Below are positions 9,573-21,328 of a DNA stretch of 64,000 bases, piece after piece. This DNA comes from Plasmopara viticola (Eukaryota > Oomycota > Peronosporomycetes > Peronosporales > Peronosporaceae). The stretch lies in NCBI GenBank assembly GCA_001695595.3, contig MBPM02000163.1:1-64000 (forward strand), given 5' to 3'. Under the pieces are notes generated by a model. That model made no database searches. It saw only the letters and a program-made list of their open reading frames with translations, and was not told the DNA's origin. The position numbers and the translations under genes were made by a program. How positions within the stretch are numbered: position 1 is the stretch's first letter; the number at the start of each line of letters is the position of its first letter.

Positions 9573-9589
9573 AACTGAGCTACACTCGG
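9573..9589. repeat. target-site duplication, right copy, element 1
   Basis: Exact second copy of the 17-bp tRNA-Tyr end. It is followed by the native tRNA 5' flank TTGTTAACTGC. No tRNA body follows, so this is only a tRNA fragment. Confidence 0.93.
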
Positions 9590-9860
9590 TTGTTAACTGC
9601 TTTCACGTTAAAACATACAAAAACGTCGCATACCTCCTTCACGCTCAACTAAGACATCTGAGCTTATCTAGCACAGCGCCATTTGCTACTCCACTGACAG
9701 GACCTACTTTGAAAACACACGCTCTTTAGCAAGTTTTGATGAAACTGGTTGACGCCTTTTGACTTAATTTAAAAGAGAGGAGCAGCACGAAGAATAAGAC
9801 AAGGCTTTAGTACAAAGGCAAAGCCAACCTAAAGGCGAATATACAAGCCGTAACATCAAG

Positions 9861-9963
9861 TCCGAGTGGCCGGAATCGAACCAGCGACCAATTGATTTCC
9901 GAGTATACTGAGCTCAGTATCGAACACTACAGTCAATCGCTCTACCAACTGAGCTACACTCGG
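9861..9963 (-). tRNA. tRNA-Tyr(GUA), intron-containing
   Basis: Consensus copy; first complete tRNA after element 1. Confidence 0.92.
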
Positions 9964-10237
9964 TTGTTAACTGCCTTTCACGTTAAAACATACAAAAACG
10001 TCGCATACCTCCTTCGCGCTCAACTAAGACATCTGAGCTTATCTAGCACAGCGCCATTTGCTACTCCACTGACAGGACCTACTTTAAACACACACACGCT
10101 CTTTAGCAAGTTTTGGTGAAACTGGTTGACGCCTTTGACTTAATTTAAAAGAGAGGAGCAGCACGGAAGAATAAGACAAGGCTTTAGACAAAGGCAAAGC
10201 CAACCTAAAGGCGAATAATACAAGCCGTAACATCAAG

Positions 10238-10340
10238 TCCGAGTGGCCGGAATCGAACCAGCGACCAATTGATTTCCGAGTATACTGAGCTCAGTATCGA
10301 ACACTACAGTCAATCGCTCTACCAACTGAGCTACACTCGG
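10238..10340 (-). tRNA. tRNA-Tyr(GUA), intron-containing
   Basis: Consensus copy. Confidence 0.92.
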
Positions 10341-10615
10341 TTGTTAACTGCCTTTCACGTTAAAACATACAAAAACGTCGCATACCTCCTTCACGCTCAA
10401 CTAAGACATCTGAGCTTATCTAGCACAGCGCCATTTGCTACTCCACTGACAGGACCTACTTTAAACACACACACGCTCTTTAGCAAGTTTTGGTGAAACT
10501 GGTTGACGCCTTTGACTTAATTTAAAAGAGAGGAGCAGCACGGAAGAATAAGACAAGGCTTTAGTACAAAGGCAAAGCCAACCTAAAGGCGAATAATACA
10601 AGCCGTAACATCAAG

Positions 10616-10718
10616 TCCGAGTGGCCGGAATCGAACCAGCGACCAATTGATTTCCGAGTATACTGAGCTCAGTATCGAACACTACAGTCAATCGCTCTAC
10701 CAACTGAGCTACACTCGG
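10616..10718 (-). tRNA. tRNA-Tyr(GUA), intron-containing
   Basis: Consensus copy. Confidence 0.92.
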
Positions 10719-10993
10719 TTGTTAACTGCCTTTCACGTTAAAACATACAAAAACGTCGCATACCTCCTTCGCGCTCACTAAGACATCTGAGCTTATCTAG
10801 CACAGCGCCATTTGCTACTCCACTGACAGGACCTACTTTAAACACACACACGCTCTTTAGCAAGTTTTGGTGAAACTGGTTGACGCCTTTTGACTTAATT
10901 TAAAAGAGAGGAGCAGCACGGAAGAATAAGACAAGGCTTTAGAGCAAAGGCAAAGCCAACCTAAAGGCGAATAATACAAGCCGTAACATCAAG

Positions 10994-11096
10994 TCCGAGT
11001 GGCCGGAATCGAACCAGCGACCAATTGATTTCCGAGTATACTGAGCTCAGTATCGAACACTACAGTCAATCGCTCTACCAACTGAGCTACACTCGG
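10994..11096 (-). tRNA. tRNA-Tyr(GUA), intron-containing
   Basis: Consensus copy. Confidence 0.92.
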
Positions 11097-11372
11097 TTGT
11101 TAACTGCCTTTCACGTTAAAACATACAAAAACGTCGCATACCTCCTTCACGCTCACTAAGACATCTGAGCTTATCTAGCACAGCGCCATTTGCTACTCCA
11201 CTGACAGGACCTACTTTAAAAAAAACACACGCTCTTTAGCAAGTTTTGATGAAACTGGTTGACGCCTTCTGACTTAATTTAAAAGAGAGGAGCAGCACGG
11301 AAGAATAAGACAAGGCTTTAGTACAAAGGCAAAGCCAACCTAAAGGCGAATAATACAAGCCGTAACATCAAG

Positions 11373-11475
11373 TCCGAGTGGCCGGAATCGAACCAGCGAC
11401 CAATTGATTTCCGAGTATACTGAGCTCAGTATCGAACACTACAGTCAATCGCTCTACCAACTGAGCTACACTCGG
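11373..11475 (-). tRNA. tRNA-Tyr(GUA), intron-containing
   Basis: Consensus copy. Confidence 0.92.
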
Positions 11476-11751
11476 TTGTTAACTGCCTTTCACGTTAAAA
11501 CATACAAAAACGTCGCATACCTCCTTCACGCTCAACTAAGACATCTGAGCTTATCTAGCACAGCGCCATTTGCTACTCCACTGACAGGACCTACTTTAAA
11601 AACACACACGCTCTTTAGCAAGTTTTGATGAAACTGGTTGACGCCTTCTGACTTAATTTAAAAGAGAGGAGCAGCACGGAAGAATAAGACAAGGCTTTAG
11701 TACAAAGGCAAAGCCAACCTAAAGGCGAATAATACAAGCCGTAACATCAAG

Positions 11752-11854
11752 TCCGAGTGGCCGGAATCGAACCAGCGACCAATTGATTTCCGAGTATACT
11801 GAGCTCAGTATCGAACACTACAGTCAATCGCTCTACCAACTGAGCTACACTCGG
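11752..11854 (-). tRNA. tRNA-Tyr(GUA), intron-containing
   Basis: Consensus copy. Confidence 0.92.
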
Positions 11855-12130
11855 TTGTTAACTGCCTTTCACGTTAAAACATACAAAAACGTCGCATACC
11901 TCCTTCACGCTCAACTAAGACATCTGAGCTTATCTAGCACAGCGCCATTTGCTACTCCACTGACAGGACCTACTTTAAAAACACACACGCTCTTTAGCAA
12001 GTTTTGATGAAACTGGTTGACGCCTTCTGACTTAATTTAAAAGAGAGGAGCAGCACGGAAGAATAAGACAAGGCTTTAGTACAAAGGCAAAGCCAACCTA
12101 AAGGCGAATAATACAAGCCGTAACATCAAG

Positions 12131-12233
12131 TCCGAGTGGCCGGAATCGAACCAGCGACCAATTGATTTCCGAGTATACTGAGCTCAGTATCGAACACTAC
12201 AGTCAATCGCTCTACCAACTGAGCTACACTCGG
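12131..12233 (-). tRNA. tRNA-Tyr(GUA), intron-containing
   Basis: Consensus copy; first of three 378-bp units. Confidence 0.92.
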
Positions 12234-12508
12234 TTGTTAAGTGCCTTTCACGTTAAAACATACAAAAACGTCGCATACCTCCTTCACGCTCAACTAAGAC
12301 ATCTGAGCTTATCTAGCACAGCGCCATTTGCTACTCCACTGACAGGACCTACTTTAAAACACACACGCTCTTTAGCAAGTTTTGATGAAACTGGTTGACG
12401 CCTTCTGACTTAATTTAAAAGAGAGGAGCAGCACGGAAGAATAAGACAAGGCTTTAGTACAAAGGCAAAGCCAACCTAAAGGCGAATAATACAAGCCGTA
12501 ACATCAAG

Positions 12509-12611
12509 TCCGAGTGGCCGGAATCGAACCAGCGACCAATTGATTTCCGAGTATACTGAGCTCAGTATCGAACACTACAGTCAATCGCTCTACCAACTGA
12601 GCTACACTCGG
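12509..12611 (-). tRNA. tRNA-Tyr(GUA), intron-containing
   Basis: Consensus copy; second 378-bp unit. Confidence 0.92.
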
Positions 12612-12886
12612 TTGTTAAGTGCCTTTCACGTTAAAACATACAAAAACGTCGCATACCTCCTTCACGCTCAACTAAGACATCTGAGCTTATCTAGCACAGC
12701 GCCATTTGCTACTCCACTGACAGGACCTACTTTAAAACACACACGCTCTTTAGCAAGTTTTGATGAAACTGGTTGACGCCTTCTGACTTAATTTAAAAGA
12801 GAGGAGCAGCACGGAAGAATAAGACAAGGCTTTAGTACAAAGGCAAAGCCAACCTAAAGGCGAATAATACAAGCCGTAACATCAAG

Positions 12887-12989
12887 TCCGAGTGGCCGGA
12901 ATCGAACCAGCGACCAATTGATTTCCGAGTATACTGAGCTCAGTATCGAACACTACAGTCAATCGCTCTACCAACTGAGCTACACTCGG
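12887..12989 (-). tRNA. tRNA-Tyr(GUA), intron-containing
   Basis: Consensus copy; third 378-bp unit. Confidence 0.92.
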
Positions 12990-13264
12990 TTGTTAAGTGC
13001 CTTTCACGTTAAAACATACAAAAACGTCGCATACCTCCTTCACGCTCAACTAAGACATCTGAGCTTATCTAGCACAGCGCCATTTGCTACTCCACTGACA
13101 GGACCTACTTTAAAACACACACGCTCTTTAGCAAGTTTTGATGAAACTGGTTGACGCCTTCTGACTTAATTTAAAAGAGAGGAGCAGCACGGAAGAATAA
13201 GACAAGGCTTTAGTACAAAGGCAAAGCCAACCTAAAGGCGAATAATACAAGCCGTAACATCAAG

Positions 13265-13367
13265 TCCGAGTGGCCGGAATCGAACCAGCGACCAATTGAT
13301 TTCCGAGTATACTGAGCTCAGTATCGAACACTACAGTCAATCGCTCTACCAACTGAGCTACACTCGG
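13265..13367 (-). tRNA. tRNA-Tyr(GUA), intron-containing
   Basis: Consensus copy. Confidence 0.92.
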
Positions 13368-13643
13368 TTGTTAAGTGCCTTTCACGTTAAAACATACAAA
13401 AACGTCGCATACCTCCTTCACGCTCAACTAAGACATCTGAGCTTATCTAGCACAGCGCCATTTGCTACTCCACTGACAGGACCTACTTTAAAAACACACA
13501 CGCTCTTTAGCAAGTTTTGATGAAACTGGTTGACGCCTTCTGACTTAATTTAAAAGAGAGGAGCAGCACGGAAGAATAAGACAAGGCTTTAGTACAAAGG
13601 CAAAGCCAACCTAAAGGCGAATGATACAAGCCGTAACATCAAG

Positions 13644-13746
13644 TCCGAGTGGCCGGAATCGAACCAGCGACCAATTGATTTCCGAGTATACTGAGCTCAG
13701 TATCGAACACTACAGTCAATCGCTCTACCAACTGAGCTACACTCGG
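13644..13746 (-). tRNA. tRNA-Tyr(GUA), intron-containing
   Basis: Consensus copy; first unit with GAATGATA in place of GAATAATA in the 3' flank. Confidence 0.92.
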
Positions 13747-14022
13747 TTGTTAAGTGCCTTTCACGTTAAAACATACAAAAACGTCGCATACCTCCTTCAC
13801 GCTCAACTAAGACATCTGAGCTTATCTAGCACAGCGCCATTTGCTACTCCACTGACAGGACCTACTTTAAAAACACACACGCTCTTTAGCAAGTTTTGAT
13901 GAAACTGGTTGACGCCTTCTGACTTAATTTAAAAGAGAGGAGCAGCACGGAAGAATAAGACAAGGCTTTAGTACAAAGGCAAAGCCAACCTAAAGGCGAA
14001 TAATACAAGCCGTAACATCAAG

Positions 14023-14125
14023 TCCGAGTGGCCGGAATCGAACCAGCGACCAATTGATTTCCGAGTATACTGAGCTCAGTATCGAACACTACAGTCAATC
14101 GCTCTACCAACTGAGCTACACTCGG
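14023..14125 (-). tRNA. tRNA-Tyr(GUA), intron-containing
   Basis: Consensus copy. Confidence 0.92.
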
Positions 14126-14401
14126 TTGTTAAGTGCCTTTCACGTTAAAACATACAAAAACGTCGCATACCTCCTTCACGCTCAACTAAGACATCTGAGC
14201 TTATCTAGCACAGCGCCATTTGCTACTCCACTGACAGGACCTACTTTAAAAACACACACGCTCTTTAGCAAGTTTTGATGAAACTGGTTGACGCCTTCTG
14301 ACTTAATTTAAAAGAGAGGAGCAGCACGGAAGAATAAGACAAGGCTTTAGTACAAAGGCAAAGCCAACCTAAAGGCGAATGATACAAGCCGTAACATCAA
14401 G

Positions 14402-14504
14402 TCCGAGTGGCCGGAATCGAACCAGCGACCAATTGATTTCCGAGTATACTGAGCTCAGTATCGAACACTACAGTCAATCGCTCTACCAACTGAGCTACAC
14501 TCGG
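14402..14504 (-). tRNA. tRNA-Tyr(GUA), intron-containing
   Basis: Consensus copy. Confidence 0.92.
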
Positions 14505-14780
14505 TTGTTAAGTGCCTTTCACGTTAAAACATACAAAAACGTCGCATACCTCCTTCACGCTCAACTAAGACATCTGAGCTTATCTAGCACAGCGCCATTT
14601 GCTACTCCACTGACAGGACCTACTTTAAAAACACACACGCTCTTTAGCAAGTTTTGATGAAACTGGTTGACGCCTTCTGACTTAATTTAAAAGAGAGGAG
14701 CAGCACGGAAGAATAAGACAAGGCTTTAGTACAAAGGCAAAGCCAACCTAAAGGCGAATAATACAAGCCGTAACATCAAG

Positions 14781-14883
14781 TCCGAGTGGCCGGAATCGAA
14801 CCAGCGACCAATTGATTTCCGAGTATACTGAGCTCAGTATCGAACACTACAGTCAATCGCTCTACCAACTGAGCTACACTCGG
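14781..14883 (-). tRNA. tRNA-Tyr(GUA), intron-containing
   Basis: Consensus copy. Confidence 0.92.
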
Positions 14884-15159
14884 TTGTTAAGTGCCTTTCA
14901 CGTTAAAACATACAAAAACGTCGCATACCTCCTTCACGCTCAACTAAGACATCTGAGCTTATCTAGCACAGCGCCATTTGCTACTCCACTGACAGGACCT
15001 ACTTTAAAAACACACACGCTCTTTAGCAAGTTTTGATGAAACTGGTTGACGCCTTCTGACTTAATTTAAAAGAGAGGAGCAGCACGGAAGAATAAGACAA
15101 GGCTTTAGTACAAAGGCAAAGCCAACCTAAAGGCGAATAATACAAGCCGTAACATCAAG

Positions 15160-15262
15160 TCCGAGTGGCCGGAATCGAACCAGCGACCAATTGATTTCCG
15201 AGTATACTGAGCTCAGTATCGAACACTACAGTCAATCGCTCTACCAACTGAGCTACACTCGG
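15160..15262 (-). tRNA. tRNA-Tyr(GUA), intron-containing
   Basis: Consensus copy. Confidence 0.92.
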
Positions 15263-15538
15263 TTGTTAAGTGCCTTTCACGTTAAAACATACAAAAACGT
15301 CGCATACCTCCTTCACGCTCAACTAAGACATCTGAGCTTATCTAGCACAGCGCCATTTGCTACTCCACTGACAGGACCTACTTTAAAAACACACACGCTC
15401 TTTAGCAAGTTTTGATGAAACTGGTTGACGCCTTCTGACTTAATTTAAAAGAGAGGAGCAGCACGGAAGAATAAGACAAGGCTTTAGTACAAAGGCAAAG
15501 CCAACCTAAAGGCGAATGATACAAGCCGTAACATCAAG

Positions 15539-15641
15539 TCCGAGTGGCCGGAATCGAACCAGCGACCAATTGATTTCCGAGTATACTGAGCTCAGTATCG
15601 AACACTACAGTCAATCGCTCTACCAACTGAGCTACACTCGG
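15539..15641 (-). tRNA. tRNA-Tyr(GUA), intron-containing
   Basis: Consensus copy; its unit carries the partial spacer duplication. Confidence 0.92.
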
Positions 15642-15684
15642 TTGTTAACTGCCTTTCACGTTAAAACATACAAAAACGTCGCAT

Positions 15685-15892
15685 ACCTCCTTCACGCTCA
15701 ACTAAGACATCTGAGCTTATCTAGCACAGCGCCATTTGCTACTCCACTGACAGGACCTACTTTGAAAACACACGCTCTTTAGCAAGTACCTCCTTCACGC
15801 TCAACTAAGACATCTGAGAGCTTATCTAGCACAGCGCCATTTGCTACTCCACTGACAGGACCTACTTTAAAAACACACACGCTCTTTAGCAA
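15685..15892. repeat. internal 103/105-bp spacer duplication
   Basis: The spacer segment from ACCTCCTTCACGCTC to CTCTTTAGCAAGT occurs twice in direct succession (about 15685-15787 and 15788-15892), making this unit 484 bp. The first half carries TTTGAAAACACAC, the variant also seen beside element 1. The second has an extra GA in CTGAGAGC. It looks like a misaligned exchange between two unit variants. Confidence 0.8.
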
Positions 15893-16022
15893 GTTTTGAT
15901 GAAACTGGTTGACGCCTTCTGACTTAATTTAAAAGAGAGGAGCAGCACGGAAGAATAAGACAAGGCTTTAGTACAAAGGCAAAGCCAACCTAAAGGCGAA
16001 TGATACAAGCCGTAACATCAAG

Positions 16023-16125
16023 TCCGAGTGGCCGGAATCGAACCAGCGACCAATTGATTTCCGAGTATACTGAGCTCAGTATCGAACACTACAGTCAATC
16101 GCTCTACCAACTGAGCTACACTCGG
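16023..16125 (-). tRNA. tRNA-Tyr(GUA), intron-containing
   Basis: Consensus copy; start of the homogeneous core of array B. Confidence 0.92.
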
Positions 16126-16401
16126 TTGTTAAGTGCCTTTCACGTTAAAACATACAAAAACGTCGCATACCTCCTTCACGCTCAACTAAGACATCTGAGC
16201 TTATCTAGCACAGCGCCATTTGCTACTCCACTGACAGGACCTACTTTAAAAACACACACGCTCTTTAGCAAGTTTTGATGAAACTGGTTGACGCCTTCTG
16301 ACTTAATTTAAAAGAGAGGAGCAGCACGGAAGAATAAGACAAGGCTTTAGTACAAAGGCAAAGCCAACCTAAAGGCGAATGATACAAGCCGTAACATCAA
16401 G

Positions 16402-16504
16402 TCCGAGTGGCCGGAATCGAACCAGCGACCAATTGATTTCCGAGTATACTGAGCTCAGTATCGAACACTACAGTCAATCGCTCTACCAACTGAGCTACAC
16501 TCGG
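16402..16504 (-). tRNA. tRNA-Tyr(GUA), intron-containing
   Basis: Consensus copy, homogeneous core. Confidence 0.92.
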
Positions 16505-16780
16505 TTGTTAAGTGCCTTTCACGTTAAAACATACAAAAACGTCGCATACCTCCTTCACGCTCAACTAAGACATCTGAGCTTATCTAGCACAGCGCCATTT
16601 GCTACTCCACTGACAGGACCTACTTTAAAAACACACACGCTCTTTAGCAAGTTTTGATGAAACTGGTTGACGCCTTCTGACTTAATTTAAAAGAGAGGAG
16701 CAGCACGGAAGAATAAGACAAGGCTTTAGTACAAAGGCAAAGCCAACCTAAAGGCGAATGATACAAGCCGTAACATCAAG

Positions 16781-16883
16781 TCCGAGTGGCCGGAATCGAA
16801 CCAGCGACCAATTGATTTCCGAGTATACTGAGCTCAGTATCGAACACTACAGTCAATCGCTCTACCAACTGAGCTACACTCGG
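16781..16883 (-). tRNA. tRNA-Tyr(GUA), intron-containing
   Basis: Consensus copy, homogeneous core. Confidence 0.92.
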
Positions 16884-17159
16884 TTGTTAAGTGCCTTTCA
16901 CGTTAAAACATACAAAAACGTCGCATACCTCCTTCACGCTCAACTAAGACATCTGAGCTTATCTAGCACAGCGCCATTTGCTACTCCACTGACAGGACCT
17001 ACTTTAAAAACACACACGCTCTTTAGCAAGTTTTGATGAAACTGGTTGACGCCTTCTGACTTAATTTAAAAGAGAGGAGCAGCACGGAAGAATAAGACAA
17101 GGCTTTAGTACAAAGGCAAAGCCAACCTAAAGGCGAATGATACAAGCCGTAACATCAAG

Positions 17160-17262
17160 TCCGAGTGGCCGGAATCGAACCAGCGACCAATTGATTTCCG
17201 AGTATACTGAGCTCAGTATCGAACACTACAGTCAATCGCTCTACCAACTGAGCTACACTCGG
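17160..17262 (-). tRNA. tRNA-Tyr(GUA), intron-containing
   Basis: Consensus copy, homogeneous core. Confidence 0.92.
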
Positions 17263-17538
17263 TTGTTAAGTGCCTTTCACGTTAAAACATACAAAAACGT
17301 CGCATACCTCCTTCACGCTCAACTAAGACATCTGAGCTTATCTAGCACAGCGCCATTTGCTACTCCACTGACAGGACCTACTTTAAAAACACACACGCTC
17401 TTTAGCAAGTTTTGATGAAACTGGTTGACGCCTTCTGACTTAATTTAAAAGAGAGGAGCAGCACGGAAGAATAAGACAAGGCTTTAGTACAAAGGCAAAG
17501 CCAACCTAAAGGCGAATGATACAAGCCGTAACATCAAG

Positions 17539-17641
17539 TCCGAGTGGCCGGAATCGAACCAGCGACCAATTGATTTCCGAGTATACTGAGCTCAGTATCG
17601 AACACTACAGTCAATCGCTCTACCAACTGAGCTACACTCGG
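17539..17641 (-). tRNA. tRNA-Tyr(GUA), intron-containing
   Basis: Consensus copy, homogeneous core. Confidence 0.92.
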
Positions 17642-17917
17642 TTGTTAAGTGCCTTTCACGTTAAAACATACAAAAACGTCGCATACCTCCTTCACGCTCA
17701 ACTAAGACATCTGAGCTTATCTAGCACAGCGCCATTTGCTACTCCACTGACAGGACCTACTTTAAAAACACACACGCTCTTTAGCAAGTTTTGATGAAAC
17801 TGGTTGACGCCTTCTGACTTAATTTAAAAGAGAGGAGCAGCACGGAAGAATAAGACAAGGCTTTAGTACAAAGGCAAAGCCAACCTAAAGGCGAATGATA
17901 CAAGCCGTAACATCAAG

Positions 17918-18020
17918 TCCGAGTGGCCGGAATCGAACCAGCGACCAATTGATTTCCGAGTATACTGAGCTCAGTATCGAACACTACAGTCAATCGCTCT
18001 ACCAACTGAGCTACACTCGG
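17918..18020 (-). tRNA. tRNA-Tyr(GUA), intron-containing
   Basis: Consensus copy, homogeneous core. Confidence 0.92.
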
Positions 18021-18296
18021 TTGTTAAGTGCCTTTCACGTTAAAACATACAAAAACGTCGCATACCTCCTTCACGCTCAACTAAGACATCTGAGCTTATC
18101 TAGCACAGCGCCATTTGCTACTCCACTGACAGGACCTACTTTAAAAACACACACGCTCTTTAGCAAGTTTTGATGAAACTGGTTGACGCCTTCTGACTTA
18201 ATTTAAAAGAGAGGAGCAGCACGGAAGAATAAGACAAGGCTTTAGTACAAAGGCAAAGCCAACCTAAAGGCGAATGATACAAGCCGTAACATCAAG

Positions 18297-18399
18297 TCCG
18301 AGTGGCCGGAATCGAACCAGCGACCAATTGATTTCCGAGTATACTGAGCTCAGTATCGAACACTACAGTCAATCGCTCTACCAACTGAGCTACACTCGG
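18297..18399 (-). tRNA. tRNA-Tyr(GUA), intron-containing
   Basis: Consensus copy, homogeneous core. Confidence 0.92.
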
Positions 18400-18675
18400 T
18401 TGTTAAGTGCCTTTCACGTTAAAACATACAAAAACGTCGCATACCTCCTTCACGCTCAACTAAGACATCTGAGCTTATCTAGCACAGCGCCATTTGCTAC
18501 TCCACTGACAGGACCTACTTTAAAAACACACACGCTCTTTAGCAAGTTTTGATGAAACTGGTTGACGCCTTCTGACTTAATTTAAAAGAGAGGAGCAGCA
18601 CGGAAGAATAAGACAAGGCTTTAGTACAAAGGCAAAGCCAACCTAAAGGCGAATGATACAAGCCGTAACATCAAG

Positions 18676-18778
18676 TCCGAGTGGCCGGAATCGAACCAGC
18701 GACCAATTGATTTCCGAGTATACTGAGCTCAGTATCGAACACTACAGTCAATCGCTCTACCAACTGAGCTACACTCGG
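18676..18778 (-). tRNA. tRNA-Tyr(GUA), intron-containing
   Basis: Consensus copy, homogeneous core. Confidence 0.92.
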
Positions 18779-19054
18779 TTGTTAAGTGCCTTTCACGTTA
18801 AAACATACAAAAACGTCGCATACCTCCTTCACGCTCAACTAAGACATCTGAGCTTATCTAGCACAGCGCCATTTGCTACTCCACTGACAGGACCTACTTT
18901 AAAAACACACACGCTCTTTAGCAAGTTTTGATGAAACTGGTTGACGCCTTCTGACTTAATTTAAAAGAGAGGAGCAGCACGGAAGAATAAGACAAGGCTT
19001 TAGTACAAAGGCAAAGCCAACCTAAAGGCGAATGATACAAGCCGTAACATCAAG

Positions 19055-19157
19055 TCCGAGTGGCCGGAATCGAACCAGCGACCAATTGATTTCCGAGTAT
19101 ACTGAGCTCAGTATCGAACACTACAGTCAATCGCTCTACCAACTGAGCTACACTCGG
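19055..19157 (-). tRNA. tRNA-Tyr(GUA), intron-containing
   Basis: Consensus copy, homogeneous core. Confidence 0.92.
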
Positions 19158-19433
19158 TTGTTAAGTGCCTTTCACGTTAAAACATACAAAAACGTCGCAT
19201 ACCTCCTTCACGCTCAACTAAGACATCTGAGCTTATCTAGCACAGCGCCATTTGCTACTCCACTGACAGGACCTACTTTAAAAACACACACGCTCTTTAG
19301 CAAGTTTTGATGAAACTGGTTGACGCCTTCTGACTTAATTTAAAAGAGAGGAGCAGCACGGAAGAATAAGACAAGGCTTTAGTACAAAGGCAAAGCCAAC
19401 CTAAAGGCGAATGATACAAGCCGTAACATCAAG

Positions 19434-19536
19434 TCCGAGTGGCCGGAATCGAACCAGCGACCAATTGATTTCCGAGTATACTGAGCTCAGTATCGAACAC
19501 TACAGTCAATCGCTCTACCAACTGAGCTACACTCGG
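19434..19536 (-). tRNA. tRNA-Tyr(GUA), intron-containing
   Basis: Consensus copy, homogeneous core. Confidence 0.92.
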
Positions 19537-19812
19537 TTGTTAAGTGCCTTTCACGTTAAAACATACAAAAACGTCGCATACCTCCTTCACGCTCAACTAA
19601 GACATCTGAGCTTATCTAGCACAGCGCCATTTGCTACTCCACTGACAGGACCTACTTTAAAAACACACACGCTCTTTAGCAAGTTTTGATGAAACTGGTT
19701 GACGCCTTCTGACTTAATTTAAAAGAGAGGAGCAGCACGGAAGAATAAGACAAGGCTTTAGTACAAAGGCAAAGCCAACCTAAAGGCGAATGATACAAGC
19801 CGTAACATCAAG

Positions 19813-19915
19813 TCCGAGTGGCCGGAATCGAACCAGCGACCAATTGATTTCCGAGTATACTGAGCTCAGTATCGAACACTACAGTCAATCGCTCTACCAA
19901 CTGAGCTACACTCGG
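19813..19915 (-). tRNA. tRNA-Tyr(GUA), intron-containing
   Basis: Consensus copy, homogeneous core. Confidence 0.92.
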
Positions 19916-20191
19916 TTGTTAAGTGCCTTTCACGTTAAAACATACAAAAACGTCGCATACCTCCTTCACGCTCAACTAAGACATCTGAGCTTATCTAGCA
20001 CAGCGCCATTTGCTACTCCACTGACAGGACCTACTTTAAAAACACACACGCTCTTTAGCAAGTTTTGATGAAACTGGTTGACGCCTTCTGACTTAATTTA
20101 AAAGAGAGGAGCAGCACGGAAGAATAAGACAAGGCTTTAGTACAAAGGCAAAGCCAACCTAAAGGCGAATGATACAAGCCGTAACATCAAG

Positions 20192-20294
20192 TCCGAGTGG
20201 CCGGAATCGAACCAGCGACCAATTGATTTCCGAGTATACTGAGCTCAGTATCGAACACTACAGTCAATCGCTCTACCAACTGAGCTACACTCGG
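20192..20294 (-). tRNA. tRNA-Tyr(GUA), intron-containing
   Basis: Consensus copy, homogeneous core. Confidence 0.92.
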
Positions 20295-20570
20295 TTGTTA
20301 AGTGCCTTTCACGTTAAAACATACAAAAACGTCGCATACCTCCTTCACGCTCAACTAAGACATCTGAGCTTATCTAGCACAGCGCCATTTGCTACTCCAC
20401 TGACAGGACCTACTTTAAAAACACACACGCTCTTTAGCAAGTTTTGATGAAACTGGTTGACGCCTTCTGACTTAATTTAAAAGAGAGGAGCAGCACGGAA
20501 GAATAAGACAAGGCTTTAGTACAAAGGCAAAGCCAACCTAAAGGCGAATGATACAAGCCGTAACATCAAG

Positions 20571-20673
20571 TCCGAGTGGCCGGAATCGAACCAGCGACCA
20601 ATTGATTTCCGAGTATACTGAGCTCAGTATCGAACACTACAGTCAATCGCTCTACCAACTGAGCTACACTCGG
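20571..20673 (-). tRNA. tRNA-Tyr(GUA), intron-containing
   Basis: Consensus copy, homogeneous core. Confidence 0.92.
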
Positions 20674-20949
20674 TTGTTAAGTGCCTTTCACGTTAAAACA
20701 TACAAAAACGTCGCATACCTCCTTCACGCTCAACTAAGACATCTGAGCTTATCTAGCACAGCGCCATTTGCTACTCCACTGACAGGACCTACTTTAAAAA
20801 CACACACGCTCTTTAGCAAGTTTTGATGAAACTGGTTGACGCCTTCTGACTTAATTTAAAAGAGAGGAGCAGCACGGAAGAATAAGACAAGGCTTTAGTA
20901 CAAAGGCAAAGCCAACCTAAAGGCGAATGATACAAGCCGTAACATCAAG

Positions 20950-21052
20950 TCCGAGTGGCCGGAATCGAACCAGCGACCAATTGATTTCCGAGTATACTGA
21001 GCTCAGTATCGAACACTACAGTCAATCGCTCTACCAACTGAGCTACACTCGG
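20950..21052 (-). tRNA. tRNA-Tyr(GUA), intron-containing
   Basis: Consensus copy, homogeneous core. Confidence 0.92.
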
Positions 21053-21328
21053 TTGTTAAGTGCCTTTCACGTTAAAACATACAAAAACGTCGCATACCTC
21101 CTTCACGCTCAACTAAGACATCTGAGCTTATCTAGCACAGCGCCATTTGCTACTCCACTGACAGGACCTACTTTAAAAACACACACGCTCTTTAGCAAGT
21201 TTTGATGAAACTGGTTGACGCCTTCTGACTTAATTTAAAAGAGAGGAGCAGCACGGAAGAATAAGACAAGGCTTTAGTACAAAGGCAAAGCCAACCTAAA
21301 GGCGAATGATACAAGCCGTAACATCAAG

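Noticed and set aside
16273..16303. Box C/D snoRNA in the spacer (TGATGAA ... CTGA)
   Set aside because: The boxes are only about 20 nt apart, with no terminal stem, and the motif is lost in array A and D units.
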